From contig CM043700.1 in NCBI GenBank assembly GCA_023935145.1, positions 64,188,620-64,252,619 on the forward strand: a stretch of 64,000 nucleotides of DNA, written 5' to 3'. Source of the stretch: Bretschneidera sinensis (Eukaryota > Streptophyta > Magnoliopsida > Brassicales > Akaniaceae). Positions 10,167 to 23,119 of the stretch are shown here, one piece after another; positions within the stretch are counted from its first letter, which is position 1, and every line of letters starts with the position of its first letter. A program made the translations under genes and the position numbers. The notes under the pieces were generated by a model. That model worked only from the letters and a program-made list of their open reading frames with translations. It searched no databases and was not told where the DNA came from.

Positions 10167-12055
10167 CAATCATTTATTTAGACATTAAATCAAATGATAC
10201 TAAATCAGTTTAAAATATTATCAATTAAAACACTTTTATTATAATTTTAAATTGAAAATAAACAAAATCAAACAAAACTTTTGTAACTTCAGCCAATATG
10301 GTAAATTAATATGTTTGAATAGCTATATTTAATTCACGCTTTAAAAGTTTGGCTCAAAATTATATACAACACTCTAAAATCACAAATTTTAGTTCTCTCA
10401 AATTTTGTGTGGGAAACGTACAACATCCCAATTATCAAATTTCATCTCAAGATTAAGGATATGCTACATCACATAAAATCTCTTTGAAAATATTATTTTC
10501 TTATTTCTTATTGATTATGCCTTAATTACTTTCTTTTTTTAGAATTTTATGTCTTAATTATTATATCAAGCAGAAAAATATATTTTTATTAGGTAATAAA
10601 CAAAAGTTCCATCTCCACTTACTTGATCAAAGTAAAATGTAACATATATTTTTGAAATATCAAAATTTAATGTTAAAGTGTGAGATTTAAACTAATTTGA
10701 TTAATTTTTTTTAACAAAACAAATTTCAACACAAACATTCAACAATTTTAATGTTGTCTTGAAATTCAAATATAATAAAAAAATTTCCCACTAAACTAGA
10801 ATTCAAGGGTAAAAACCTAAACTCTTTTAGGTAACGACTTTCAAAAATTGAATTCTAAAAATAGTTGGAACCCAAAACCTTTTTTTTTTCTTTCTAAAAT
10901 TTTAAAAGATAATTAGAAAGTTTTAAACTAATCTGAATCTAAGTATCTAACAAAATCTAAAATTTGGAAACGATATATCAAAAAATATTTAAAATTAAAA
11001 CGCTGACACTAGATTATTTTTTTATTTATTTATAAAAAACACTAATAATAATTTTATGCATATTTTTGTTGTTGTTAGAATCCAAAATAGAAGAAAAAAA
11101 TAATTAATAAAGTGAATGAATTTATTATTGGAAAGAATGAAAATTTGAAAAGGTTGAAGTTACATTAAAGAAGAAGTTTCATTTACTTAAATGACATTGT
11201 TGATATGACATATTAATAATAACTAGATTTAATAGGATGGTTGAGATGTAAAAAAATTGTTTCTATGTTTCCTACAAAAAAAATTAAGAGAACCAAATTT
11301 CATCTCAATATTATTATGACTTCAAGACTGAGGTTATTATAATCAATGAATTAAATGCGTATTAGTGTAACTTTATTTTCAATTCCCGTGTATTTGATGT
11401 TTTATATGATGTAATAACAAAAGGAAAATATATATGATTTCACAATGGAAATTTAACAAGATTCCACTAGAAGATTACTCAAGATCTGATTATGGTTAAC
11501 TACGGAGGCTAATTCATCGTAGACTTGTAAAGTGGATTTTAGTAAATCACCAAAGATTCTTTCAGTTGGTTCAAGCTATTTATACTGACAATTTAAAGCA
11601 GTAATTTCTTTAACCAAAGTAAATGTAGTAATTTGATATTTTAAATAATGTAAATTTGATATTATATATATTGATATACGTAGGCCCAAATTTTTTTCTA
11701 ACACCCTGTTTGATTTGAACAAATTTCGTTGTTTTTAAAATTCATTTGCATTCCATATGCTATCGTGTTTGGTTTATTAATAGAATTAAATAAGTTCCTT
11801 ACAAATTCTATCAAAACGAATATAATTTACAAACTGACTTTGGACACAAGTTTTTACAAATAAATTATACAGTTTAGAAAAATTATAATATACATACAAA
11901 TTTATTTGAGTTAATTTGAAAATGAATTCAATTGTAAGTTTATTCGAAAATAAACTGAAATCTATAATACCTTTTTCAATTGGAAAGAGGTAATATCGAA
12001 CCCAAGTTTTTTAGTTGGAGAATCTTGAAAGTGATTATCAAATGATGATACTACA
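10167..12055. other. AT-rich intergenic DNA
   Basis: No coding frame, terminal repeat or RNA gene is evident on either strand. Confidence 0.5.
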
Positions 12056-12502
12056 AGGAACTGTTTAGTTGGTGGGATTAAAATGCGATTAGACTATCTT
12101 AATTCCACATAAATAGTTATTCCTCATTTGGTTGGAGGGATTTACTATTCATGTAGGATTAAGATGAGAAAAAATTAGTCATAATCTCAAATTTTTTGTT
12201 CCACCTCCCTCATGAGATAAAATTTGTCACACTCATATGGGACTAATTTTTTTTTACCATTTTACCCTTGAATAATAGTAATTATTACAATAATGGTAAT
12301 AATTTTTATAATATTAGTAAAAATATTTTTTATTCTAATAATAATGATATTAAAAAAATTAATTATTAAAATAATAATAATGATAATAGTAATAATTATT
12401 ATAATTATAATAATAACAAGTAATAATTACTATTATTATAATAATAAATATAATAACTATAATAATAAATAAAAAAAAAAAATAATAATAATAATAATAA
12501 CG

Positions 12503-12535
<33 letters not shown>

Positions 12536-13283
12536 ATTATTATTATTATCATTATCATAATTATAATAATACTGACAATAATATTTTAATATTATTATAA
12601 TAATTTTTCTTATATTATAATAATAATTATTATTATAATATTATAATCGTATTTATAATAATAGTATAGTAATAATGATATTGATTATTATCATAATTAT
12701 AATACTACACATTAATATTAATATTATTTTTATAATTATAATAATACTAAAATAATAATGATAATACTAATTATTATAATTATATTATTATTTATCATTA
12801 TACTTATTATAATTATATTTATAAAAATATTATTATGGTAATTACATTAATAATCATAATAATTGTGATTATAAAAATAATAATTTAATAATATTATAAT
12901 AGAAATTTTATTAATAAAAAATACAATAATTATTAATATGATTATTAGTTATAATAATTATTTTAATTATGATGATAAAAGTAATAATTTAATAATAACT
13001 ATTATTTATTATTATAATAGTAATTATAATAATAATAAAAATATAATAATAATTAAATTTTAGGGTTTGTGAAGAAATTAGAGATTGTTAAGGACTTAAG
13101 GATGATGAATAGTGCTAGGGTATTTTGGTACTTAAATTTCTTATTCCATTTTAGTTTCAATCCAGCAATCTCAAGAACCAAACATAATATTAAGGTATTA
13201 TGTCTTTAATCGCTCTTTATCCTATCCCAGGTTAATCTTAATCCTATCTCATTGTAATCCTGTCCGTGAACCAAACAGATCCT
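12056..13283. mobile_element. Non-autonomous DNA transposon-like element with AT-rich core
   Basis: The left end AGGAACTGTTTAGTTGG and the right end, read inverted as AGGATCTGTTTGGTTCA, form imperfect terminal inverted repeats. Subterminal motifs also match inverted: GGATTAAGATGAG on the left, and AGGATTAAGATTAACC as the reverse complement of 13230-13245. Between them is about 800 bp of almost pure A/T trinucleotide-like sequence. There is no transposase. CTGTTTGGTT-type ends occur in several plant MITE families; the superfamily is undetermined because no clear target duplication is seen. Confidence 0.55.
12241..13060. repeat. Degenerate AAT/GAT microsatellite region
   Basis: Dense AAT, ATT and TAA units throughout, with a GAT/GGTGAT block at about 12500-12533 followed by an ATT block. 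It forms the core of the inverted-repeat element. Confidence 0.85.
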
Positions 13284-13408
13284 ATTCACTATGCAGTAAT
13301 TTTTCTTATATTTCTTTTTCTAAAAAAATATTCAAAAAACAAACCAACATGAGAAACAGAAAAGAAATAAAAATGGACTGGGACCGATTTAAGCATCCTA
13401 ACGACGCC

Positions 13409-13415
13409 TATATAA
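13409..13415 (+). promoter_or_regulatory. Candidate TATA box of the ProRS pseudogene
   Basis: TATATAA about 210 bp before the putative first splice donor (CGCAG/GTTAG at 13621). Position only; no transcript evidence. Confidence 0.35.
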
Positions 13416-16395
13416 CTCTTGACTGCTAAACTTTTTAAAAAATATGGCCAAAACTATTTTCAAAATATGGCCAAAACTATTTTCTTGATTTCAGAATCAA
13501 AGAATGTCTTCAAGAATCAAGACTAAAAAAGTCTTTTTATCATCGTGCCTCCTTTTTGTGTTTCTCTACATCATCTTCACTATTGAGATCGAGAAAAGAA
13601 CGCAACCAAATAACCACGCAGGTTAGTAACGTTACATCTCTCACTCTCTCATTTATCATTTATCTGATTATCTGTTTCAACTTATTCACATATTGATACA
13701 TATGTGCCATTTGTTTGGTTATTTGAATTTTGTTCTATTATAGTTTTTTTATTGACCTTTTTTCTAATCTTTTTTGAAGTTTCGTTTGGGTATATTGCTT
13801 ATCGGGTATATCTTGTTGAAATTTGTTCTATTATAGGTTTTTTTATTGACCCTTTTTGTCTTCCCTTTTTTAAAGTTTTGTTTGGGCATATTGTTTGTTT
13901 GGTCTATCCTGCTATGTATGTTTAGTGGCATAAAATCTTATATATGAGCATTGTAGTTTGCATATAGTAAGTAATTGATAGAGGGATTGTCTTATGATTT
14001 ATATTTGTTGCGGTTTCCTTTGCAATTGGGTTGTCCTTTGTGTAATTACGGTGCATGCTCTGGATCATTGCTTTTTATATCTCTACCTTACTTTCTCATT
14101 TTGAGTGTTAGGTTCTTACCTAGCTGTATGGCTATTGGCTTTATCCTTTTTTGTAGTTAGAAATATTAAGCATTATAGTCGTAGTCTATGCCGTACTACA
14201 TTAAAATTTTAGGATTTTCTTTTGATTCATTTTCTTAATGGACTTCTTTTAAAATGGAAATTTGGTTACATGGCCAGTGGCTCTCTATTGTTGTGTATGC
14301 AGTTTGAAATCTAATATATGAACTTTGTAGTTTGTATTTAGCATGTGACTACCTTCAAATTGGTATTAGCTGTAGACATCATCCTCAAGCACTGTTTTAG
14401 TGTCTTAATTATATTTTTATTTTGGGTATTGTTTTCAGAACTAAGTTGATGATATATGGCTAGTAGCCGAGAAAAAAAGAGGTTAAGAAAGAGATTGATT
14501 TGCGACTCTCTAATAAGAAGAATGAGAATTTTGGGGAGTGGTATTCTAAGGTATGTTCGGATTGTTACATATGCATTACAAGATCCATTTGGTAGATTTG
14601 TGTTTCATGATTTATTTGTTTGGTCATATTATTGACGGTGTTATAATGCTACATATACAAATGGCTTGTGTCAAAGTTGTTTCCCTACAAGTTAGAGTGT
14701 TATGTATTGTTTCATTCTTTGGAAAGTTAGCCGTGTTAAGTGATGACTAATAAATGACCATTTTATCAGAGAATGAGCTTGCTTGGGAAGTTGTAAAAGT
14801 CTTCAATGATTTGAAAAAGAAAATGTAGCAGAAAGAAGAAATACAAAAGCCACTTTAGATCCAAAAAATCAATTCAAAATGGTAATTAAGTATTGATGCC
14901 TTGAAAGATCTACTAAATTATATGATAAGAATACACTCCCACTTATAGATTTTCTAACCACTTTATCCTGTCTTTGTCTCTCTTTTTTCTCAACTGAGAT
15001 TGGATTTTGTAGTGGTCACGTTCGAATTTTAGAGCTTTAGTCCTTCAATAATTGGTTCATCTAATGTTTAATAATAATTCCGTAAACGGCAAATAAAAAA
15101 AAATAAAGAGTATAGAATTTTGATTATTTTGTTTACTTTTCTTTTTCCAATACTTATGAATTCAATACTCTCGGGTGGAATGTCTCACAACCTTTTAGCC
15201 TTTTAACCTTTGGTAAATATATTTTTTATGCATATTTTATAACCATTCAAGTGAACACACTTTTATTTGCGTTGCTACATTCCATTTCATCTACCTCATG
15301 GCTTGTTTTGTGCACTGTACGATATCTAAGGATGTTTGAGTTCATGATATCTTATATGAACTAATATGATTTTGCCTTTTGTAGGTTTGTGTTAGTGGTG
15401 AGATGATCAAGTGCTGTGATATATTTGGATGTTATATTCTGAGGTCATGGTCAATAGCAATTTGGGAGAACATGCAAGTGAGTTTCAAATCATTTTCTAT
15501 TTTTTGTTTGTTTTCCAACATAGGTAAACTTTATAGTGTATGACATTCTTATCTTGTGTATTTTTACCGATTCAAATTAATATTTTAATCTTGTGGGATA
15601 GATTGTTGACAAATTTGGTTTCCCTGGCTATTGTTCTGGGTTATTAATTTGTACAGTAAATTTGTTTTCTTAATAGTAATTTTAATGAATGATTCACAAA
15701 TATTTTTAGGTAGTTTTGCTTATTATCTCTTTTGTTTCCATTTGTTTTTATACTTATCAGTGATGCCTATGTGCATACATTCTTTGATTCAGAAATCAAG
15801 AAAATGAATGTCAAGAAGTGTTATTTCCCTTCTTCTTTTTTATCCCCAGGTGTTTTAGAGAAAGAGAATGATCAGATAGAGGGATTTGCTCCAGAGGTGA
15901 GATTTTGACTATTTTTAGGCTTCCATTTTGGATTATATGGAATTTTATCACAGTGGAATCTTGGTTTGAAGTGCCTATTGCAATTTGTATTTTTTCCAAT
16001 ATGTGAAATTGTGATGTATCCGTTCCAAGTGCATAAGGAGACACCATGACTTGCCATTGAAACTTACCCAGTGGTGCAATGTTGTTAGATGAGAATTCAA
16101 CAATCGTACACCATTTAATAGGTAATATTTCCAATGTGATTTAATTTTCGCATCATTCTGATGGAATGTATTAGTTTATGTAGTGATGACGAGATATAGT
16201 TGGCTTTAGTCAATTTATCAAACTTTACTGTAAAGCCTCATTGTTAAGCCTTTGGTGTGTGTGTAAAATAAATTTTCCTACTTCTTTCTGCCAGAAGCAA
16301 CAAAATTCTTACCTATTTCTTTTCTATTTGTTTTGGAGGATAATATATACTGATCATGTTATTGGAGCAAACTTTTCCTTTGATATTATGGTCAA

Positions 16396-16452
16396 GTTTG
16401 GTATCCAATTTAAGCAAACATAAAGCAAGCTGGCTTAAATTGGATACCAAAC
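16396..16452. repeat. Perfect 20-bp inverted repeat (hairpin)
   Basis: GTTTGGTATCCAATTTAAGC at 16396-16415 and its exact complement at 16433-16452, with a 17-base spacer, inside an intron of the ProRS pseudogene. Confidence 0.9.
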
Positions 16453-16472
16453 ATGGCCTATATGGTCTCACC

Positions 16473-16906
16473 TATAGTTACCAAGAACTTGGTATACCCT
16501 GGTTCGTGGTACTAGTACAGGAACGTGGTATGTTACCCACCTCGTATGTGGTACGTTGGGGTAAACTTAAATGATTTTTATTATGTATAAGTACATGCAT
16601 AAAATTAGTATATTAAATATATTTATAAGTACAATTTAAATGTGAATGTGTGTATAATAATAGTTTAGAAGATATTAGAGTTTTGACAAAATAGTAAAGT
16701 CAGTAAATATAAATTTTAAAATAAAATGTGAGCATTCTCGTATTGCCTTTCTTGTGTCTAGAAATATAAATTTTTTCAAATTTTTAGCTAAAAGTATTCA
16801 GAAAAATTTGGATCGCCAATTTTAAGGATCCTATACGTGAATGCAGTACAAATCAGAATGTAAGATCTAGATCACGGTTCCAAGGGGGAATAGGGATCCC
16901 GATAAC
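16473..16906. mobile_element. 434-bp insert between 12-bp direct repeats
   Basis: TATGGTCTCACC occurs at 16461-16472 and again at 16907-16918. The insert has weakly inverted ends (TATAGTTACC on the left; ATAGTTATCG as the complement of the right). A 9-bp core duplication (GGTCTCACC) would fit a Mutator-like non-autonomous element. No coding capacity. Confidence 0.5.
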
Positions 16907-17930
16907 TATGGTCTCACCCACCATATTCTTGGATTAGTTTGCTAATTATTTCACAAACATATTTTTGGATCAGTTGCTAATTTTTACCCTTTTACCCTGT
17001 TTGTAAGGGAGGTTTAGTATTTACTTATTGTGTCAATTTAAGCAAACTTTTTCTTTGATCTATTATATGGTCCCACTCACCATATTCTTAGATCAGTTTG
17101 CTAATTAGTGTCAGTCACAAATTTTGGTCGTATATATATTGATGGGCATATTTTGTTAATAACTTGATTAATTTTTTTAAGAAGACAACTCATTGGTTGA
17201 AAGTTGAAATATGTGGAATCTTTTTTAGTAATTTATTGATCATTTCTAACTTTTATGATTATAGGAGTCTTTCTTTGGTAGCAAGGGCATACTGCTTTTG
17301 CCACAAAGGAAGAGGCAGACATAGAGGTATGAGGACCTAGCAAAATTTGTTCCCTGTTCCTTAGTATTTATTAAGAATTTAGACATTAGCTATGTTAGGT
17401 ACTCATTTTACATTATATTGAATGTCTCATGCTGTTAACTAACCAGGGTTAATAAGGGATGGATAAAGAAGAATAGATCAGCAAAATCTCATTAGATCTG
17501 TTTTATTATTTTTATATTTTATATTTTAGGTCCTTGAAACATTGGAACTATATCAGTATCTATGAAGAATTCTTGGCTAATCCTGTTATAAAAGGAAAGA
17601 AGAGTGAGAAGAAGAAGTTCACCGGTGGACTTTACACAACAATTGTTGAGGTACATTAAATTTAACAAGCACAAATTATATTTACTATCATATTTCATAA
17701 ATTCTCCATTGGCATTCAGCCTGCATTAAGGATTGTTTGTGTAAATGTGTTCTACTATATGACAGACAGTCATTTGTTCCAAACACTGGTCATGGTGTAC
17801 AAAGTGCAACCTCACATTGTTTGGGCCAACACTTTGCAGGAAGGTTTGAGACAAAATTTGAAAATGAGAAGGAAGAGAAGGCTATGGTCTGGCAGAACTC
17901 TTGGGCCTATATTACTTGCACGATAAACTT

Positions 17931-18225
17931 TGATTTGAGCTATTGTCATTTTTTCTTTAGTACACTTCCTTGCTATAGAAAGAACCAAAAACACATGAAA
18001 TATCTGTTAAATATACCATTTTGGTTCTCTTTGGTTACCTCCCAAACTCCCAGAGTTGTATGTTGAAGAAAAACATATTATGTATCATTATAATCCCCTT
18101 TTACTCATTCTTGCTAGAATGGTATGCTATTTATTCAATTTTAATGATATATATACTTTTATGTTATTAATGGAAATTGAAATTAGCATCGGCCTTATTG
18201 CTGACTAATTGATAGGCCATATATA
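17931..18225. other. Spacer between pseudogene and satellite
   Basis: AT-rich, no gene. The array begins abruptly at about 18226 after TTGATAGGCCATATAT. Confidence 0.5.
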
Positions 18226-20125
18226 TACCAAACCAAGCATATGTAGCATAATGTTAGTACAAGTAATTATCAAATGCATCAAAATTTAACCCAGCAACAA
18301 ACAAATACCAAACCAAGCATATGTAGTATAATGGTAGCACAAAAAAATGCCAAAGGCATCAAAATTTGAACCCAACAACAAACTAATACCAAACCAGCTA
18401 TATATAACATAAGGGTAACATAAGAAAGTGACGAAGGCATCAAAATTTGAACCCAACAGCAAACCAATATCAAACCAAAAATATGTAGCATAATGGTAGT
18501 ACAAACAAGTCCCAAAGGTATCAAAAGTTGAATCTAGTAGCAAGCCAGTACCAAACCAAGCATATATAGCATAATTATATGACAAACAAGTACCAAAGAC
18601 ATCAAAATTTGAACCCAGCAACAAACTTGTATCAAAACATGCATGTATAGCATAAAGGTTACACTTTTGGGCAAAAAAACATCAAAATTTGAAACCATCA
18701 GCAAACCAATACCAAACAAAGCTTATATAACATAATGGTAGCACAAGGAAGTGCTAAAGACATCAAAATTTCAACATAGCAGCAAACCAGTATCAAACCA
18801 AGCATATATAGCATAATGGTAGCACAAGCAAATGTTAAAGGCATCAAAATTTGAACATAGCAGCAAATCAGTTCCAAACCATGCATGTATAGCATTAGAA
18901 TTTTAACCCGACAACTAACCAACACCAAAACAAGAATATATAACATAATGGTAGTGCAAGCAGGTGCCAAAGGCATAAAAAAAGATCCAACAGCAAACCA
19001 GTACCAAACTAAACATATATAGCATAATGGTAGCACAAGCAAATGCTAAAAGCATAAGAATATGAACACAGTTTGAAACCAATACCAAACCAAGTATATA
19101 TAACCTAATGATAGCACAAACAAGTGACAAAGGTTTTACACTTTGAACCCAATAGTAAACCAGTACCAAACTAAGCATATATAGTATAATGTTAGCACAA
19201 ACAAGTTCCAAAAGCTTGAAAGATGAACCCAGCAATAATCCAGTACCATACCATGCAAGTATAACGTGATGGAAGCACAAGCAAGTGCTAAATACATCGA
19301 ATTTTGAACCCAGGAGCAAATTAGTACCAAACCATACATGTATAGTATAATGATATCACAAGAAAGTGCAAAAGACATCAAAAGTTGAACCCAACAACAA
19401 ACCAGTACCAAACCATGCATGTATAGCATAATGGTAGCACAAGCAAGTACCAAAGACATAAAAATATGAACCTAGAAGCAAACTAGTTCCAAACCAAACA
19501 TATATAGCATAATGATAGCAAAAACATTAATGCCAAAGACATCAAAATTTGAAGCCAATAAGAAACCAGTATCAAGACAAGTATATATAGCATAATTGTA
19601 GCATAAACATGTGCCAAAGGCATGAAAAATGAACCCAATAGCAAACAAATCATATATTGCATTAGGGTAGCACAAACAAGTGCCAAACGTATAAAAAATT
19701 GAACTTAGCAGTGAACTAGTACCAAACAAAAAAAAATATTTCATAATGGTAGCACAAGTAAGTGCCAAAGGTATAAAATTTGAACCTAGCAGCAAATCAA
19801 TTCCAAACCATGCATGTATAGCATAATGGTAGTACACACAAGTGCTAAAAGCATCAAAATTGAACCTAATAGAAAATGAGTATAAAAACAAGCATATTTA
19901 GCATAATGAGAGACCAAGCAAATGCTAAAAGTATAAAAAATGAACCTAATAGCAAACCAGTACCAAACAAAGCATATATAGAATAATGGTAGCACAAGTA
20001 AGTGCCAAAGGCATCACAATTTGAACCCAACCGTAAACCAATATCAAACCAAGGGTATATAGCATAAAGGTAGCATAAGCAAGTGTCAAAGACATCAAAA
20101 TTTGAGTGCAACAACAAGTGAGTAT
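18226..20125. repeat. 81-bp satellite, block 1 (left subfamily)
   Basis: About 23 monomers. The unit start ACCAAACC recurs at 18227, 18307, 18388, 18469 and 18550, spacing 80-81. Characteristic words are GCATATATAGCATAATGG, GTGCCAAAGGCATC and AAAATTTGAACCCAG. Monomers differ from one another by many substitutions and small indels. The last five bases (AGTAT) are the target duplication of the retrotransposon that follows. The unit is 27 codons long, so two minus-strand frames stay open over many units; these are not genes. Confidence 0.95.
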
Positions 20126-20331
20126 TAATGAACGAATATTTGTCATAGTATTTTGTATGTTTTTTTTAAGTATTTATTTATATGTTTAGCTTAGGAATTT
20201 GATACTTTGAGTTGTTTTTCGTTATTTTACAGGTTCACAAGCACTTGGAAAGGAGTTTCACTAAATTGCCAGAATTTTCCATACAGATAAGTCATTTTTA
20301 TGGATTAAACTGTATTGATTCAAGAAGAACC
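20126..20331 (+). repeat. Truncated 5' LTR of element D
   Basis: About 206 bp matching the start of the 3' LTR at 27094. The terminal TGATGAAC has become TAATGAAC. Homology ends near 20331, where the inverted remnant begins; the rest of U3, R, U5 and the primer site are lost. Confidence 0.85.
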
Positions 20332-21837
20332 AGGAATGCGCTCGATCACAATGAGGACAAAAAGTCCTCCCCTGCACACCTGAACAAAAACAGAAAACGA
20401 AAAGAAGGAATAAATCTTATTTTTGATAAAAATAAAAATAAAACGGAACAGAATTAAATAGAATTAAATAAAATGAAAATAATTCCAAAAAGAAATTTAG
20501 AACAATCCCTGGCAACGGCACCAAAAACTTGTTGTGCGATTATCTACCTAAATAAATAAGCAAATAACCGAACTCGTTTTACTTGCAAGTGCACAAGGTT
20601 AACTTAGTAGTATAGTGTGAGAAAGCAAGATCATCTCCACAGAGATTGGTGAATTTCGTTTTAGAATTATATTCGTAATGTAAAAAAGATAGAAATGATA
20701 AAAGAGTTGATTTTGATAAAGATAAAATAATAAAGATAAAGGTGTAGGGACTTGATATCCACCACTAATTATGCTTTAACATAATAAGACAATATGCCAA
20801 TGCTTTAGTTATACTCTGAATATTTAATGCTTGCCAACCTAAGGGCTTGGTCCACACCTTAGGCTATTGATCTCCCTAAGCAACGAGTTAGGCATGGTGT
20901 ATACTCTAACTATTTTCTCTCTTAAGGGATTCAACATGGGTGTATACTGAGTTGTTTCTTAAGAGAGCATAAGGGCTATGGAGATCGGCAACCACACGAG
21001 ACCTAGAGCTTGGTCCGCTCCCGGTTTCCCATGTTGATTAACCCGAGAATCCGATGTGGATATCTCTTGTTACTAATGTTGAACCCAGGACTCGGTCATC
21101 CAAATTAATTCAATTAACTAATCTATACCACATGCATAAGTTGATCATACAAACACGTATGAGGAATTTACATAAACACAGGTATTAATCAAGTTAAACA
21201 TCATCATATAACCATTGTAAAGGCGCCAATATTGAAATATTAAGTAAACATAATTAGGGCTTCAACCAAGCCCTTACTAAAAGTTTAAATACACATAATA
21301 AAAATAAAGGAAAGAAAAAACCCGAGAGAAGAGTCGTCAATTCTCCTCCACAGTTTCCTTCTCCAAGCTAAAAGTAAAAGATAAAAGAAGAGATAAATTT
21401 TATCCTTCGAGAAGTGATGATTTGTGTGTGCTTTACAGGTGTATTTATAGGGCTTGAGTAGTCCTAGAAGGATCATGAGTTCCTAAACTTTCCTAAAACA
21501 CAAAACTCTCTTATTTCCAAAATAGGGTTCTACAGTTTACTGTTCACACTCGTACATGTGCGCTCGATCGCAGTGCTGTGCTCGATCATTCATGTGTCCG
21601 AACGATCGTATGTGCACTCGATCGCATGTAGTAGTGCGATCGATCGCAATTTGACCAGAAGCTGCTCCAGGATTTCCAGGCTTCTTCCCTTAATTGCCAA
21701 AACTACTTCTTTTCTTTCAAGACCCTATAAAAACATGTGAAACACACAAATGAAGTAAAATGAACTAAATTAACATAACTAAGGACTTAACAAATGTAAA
21801 TAAGAGGGCTTAAATATGAATATTTAAGCACCTATCA
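20332..21837 (-). mobile_element. Remnant of a second Athila-like element (element C)
   Basis: In minus orientation: a complete LTR (21837 to 20530; TGATAGGTG at its start, ACA at its end), the primer site at 20523-20507, then about 175 bp of leader ending at the element D LTR fragment. Its outer LTR end lies directly against gag codons of D at 21838, so C inserted into D's gag. A later deletion then removed C's other half together with D's 5' end. TATA box at 21442-21449 (minus). U3 has a cluster of CGATCG-type words at 21545-21650. Confidence 0.78.
20507..20523 (-). other. Primer-binding site of element C (tRNA-Asp type)
   Basis: Plus strand CCCTGGCAACGGCACCA, the complement of a near-perfect tRNA-Asp primer site, six bases from the LTR end at 20530. 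Confidence 0.78.
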
Positions 21838-23119
21838 AGTGTCAATATACGGTTGATAACGCTGCCGGTGGAGCCATGAGAGAAAAGACTGCTAAGGAGA
21901 CATGCGAACTATATGAGATGTTGGGTGATAATTCCTAACAAAAGAGTGTAAGAGGAAGGAAAGTTGGGGTTAATGAATTGAGCTCCAACAACGATATGGC
22001 AATGCAACTTGTAGAGTTTACAAAATAAGTCAAACTTCTCACTACCACAAACACGCCAATAATGAGGTATGGGGAGTTTGTGGGGTTTTTGGTCATGGTG
22101 CTAACACCTTTTCTTTGTCTTATGAATCTTATGTAGGAAATGAATAAGAACAAGTTAATGAAATGGAGTCTTACCAACATAGGCTGAGGAATGATCCATA
22201 TTCTAACACCTACAACCTTGGGTGGAGAAATCATCCCAATTTCTCTTGGAAGACTAACAACGCTCCGACATATGCTCAAAGTTCAAGACCAGTTCAATAT
22301 CAAAACCAAGTTTCACCACACAATCAGCCTAAAAATCCAACTTTAGAGGAGAACTTGAGTGCTTTTATTCAAGTTAGCAAAGAGACCCATGAGAGACACA
22401 ACCAAAGGTTGGATTCCGTAGAGGCATCAATGAAGAGGTTGGAAGTACAAGTTGGGCAACTTGTGGAACAATTGCAAGTACATCAGAAAGGGAAGTTGCC
22501 TAGCCAACCTGAGCAAGAAGAGGCTATCACAGTGCTGCGAAGTGGTAAAATTCTTAACAACAATTCTGATGATAAAATTTCTTATGACTTGCCACATGAT
22601 ACAGGAAAATCAATTGAGAAGCAAAAGGAGCATGACACTCCTAAAGGAAATCTAGCTGAAGATCCACAATCTTCTCAAACATTTGAGGAGAGCAAGGAGA
22701 AGGAGCCATCTTCCTTCACGACACTGCACAAGGCGACCGAGCCTTATAGGCCTTTTATTCCTTATCCAAGCCATCTGAAGGATGTTAAACAGGATAAGCA
22801 ATTTTCTGATATTTTTGACACGCTTTCTAAAGTGAATATTAATTTGCCTCTTTTAGATGTTATCAGGAATGTGCCATCATATGCGAAATTCTTTAATGAA
22901 CTTAACACCAAAAAGAGGAAATATGAGAAGAATGAGAAAATGATGGTGTCAGAAGTTGCTAGTGCGGTGCTCCAACAAAGCTTGCCACCTAAGCTGAAAG
23001 ATCCCGAAAGTTTCATCATCAACATCACAATGGGAAACAAGAAGGTCGCCAAAGCAATGCTAGACTTAGGAGCAAGTATAAATCTCATGCCATATTCGAT
23101 ATACTTGCAACTAGGTTAG
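21838..23119 (+). pseudogene. Athila gag pseudogene of element D, running into protease
   Basis: Starts in mid-domain after the C insertion (QYTVDNAAGGAMREKT, a typical gag helix). TAA stops lie near 21938 and 22027. A decayed zinc knuckle at 22068-22108 (WGVCGVFGHGANTF) has lost two of its four ligands. An open frame from 22163 has NLGWRNHPNFSW, a coiled-coil-like stretch (HERHNQRLDSVEASMKRL), VLRSGKIL, and then the protease motif LDLGASINLMPYS near 23062-23100. It stops at 23119 just after YLQLG. Gag would package element RNA and the protease would process the polyprotein. Two early stops and the lost N-terminus make it non-functional. Confidence 0.82.

Larger units (their letters stand above)
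13409..17930 (+). pseudogene. Prolyl-tRNA synthetase pseudogene, introns retained
   Basis: Derived from the class II enzyme that charges tRNA-Pro (plant cytosolic type). Recognisable exons: 14438-14550 (ATG at 14456, then KKNENFGEWYSK in another frame), 15385-15477 (EMIKCCDIFGCYILRSW), about 15761-15896 (FFDSEIKKMN, GVLEKENDQIEGFAPE), 15954-16121 (EVPIAI, then LPLKLTQWCNVVR), 17265-17326 (QGHTAFATKEEADIE), 17530-17650 ([25 protein letters not shown]) and 17766-17925 (SFVPNTGHGVQSATSHCLGQ, MVWQNSWAY). Most keep GT/AG borders. A TATAA at 13409 and a leader with a donor at 13622 suggest a 5' UTR exon. Dead because of a TGA in place of Trp after NVVR, a TAG after FLW, several frameshifts, and loss of the C-terminal anticodon-binding half. 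Retained introns mean a DNA-level copy, not a retrocopy. Confidence 0.85.

Noticed and set aside
13704..14160. Two plus-strand frames with Phe/Leu-rich membrane-like translations
   Set aside because: They lie in the T-rich first intron of the ProRS pseudogene; such introns give hydrophobic frames by composition.
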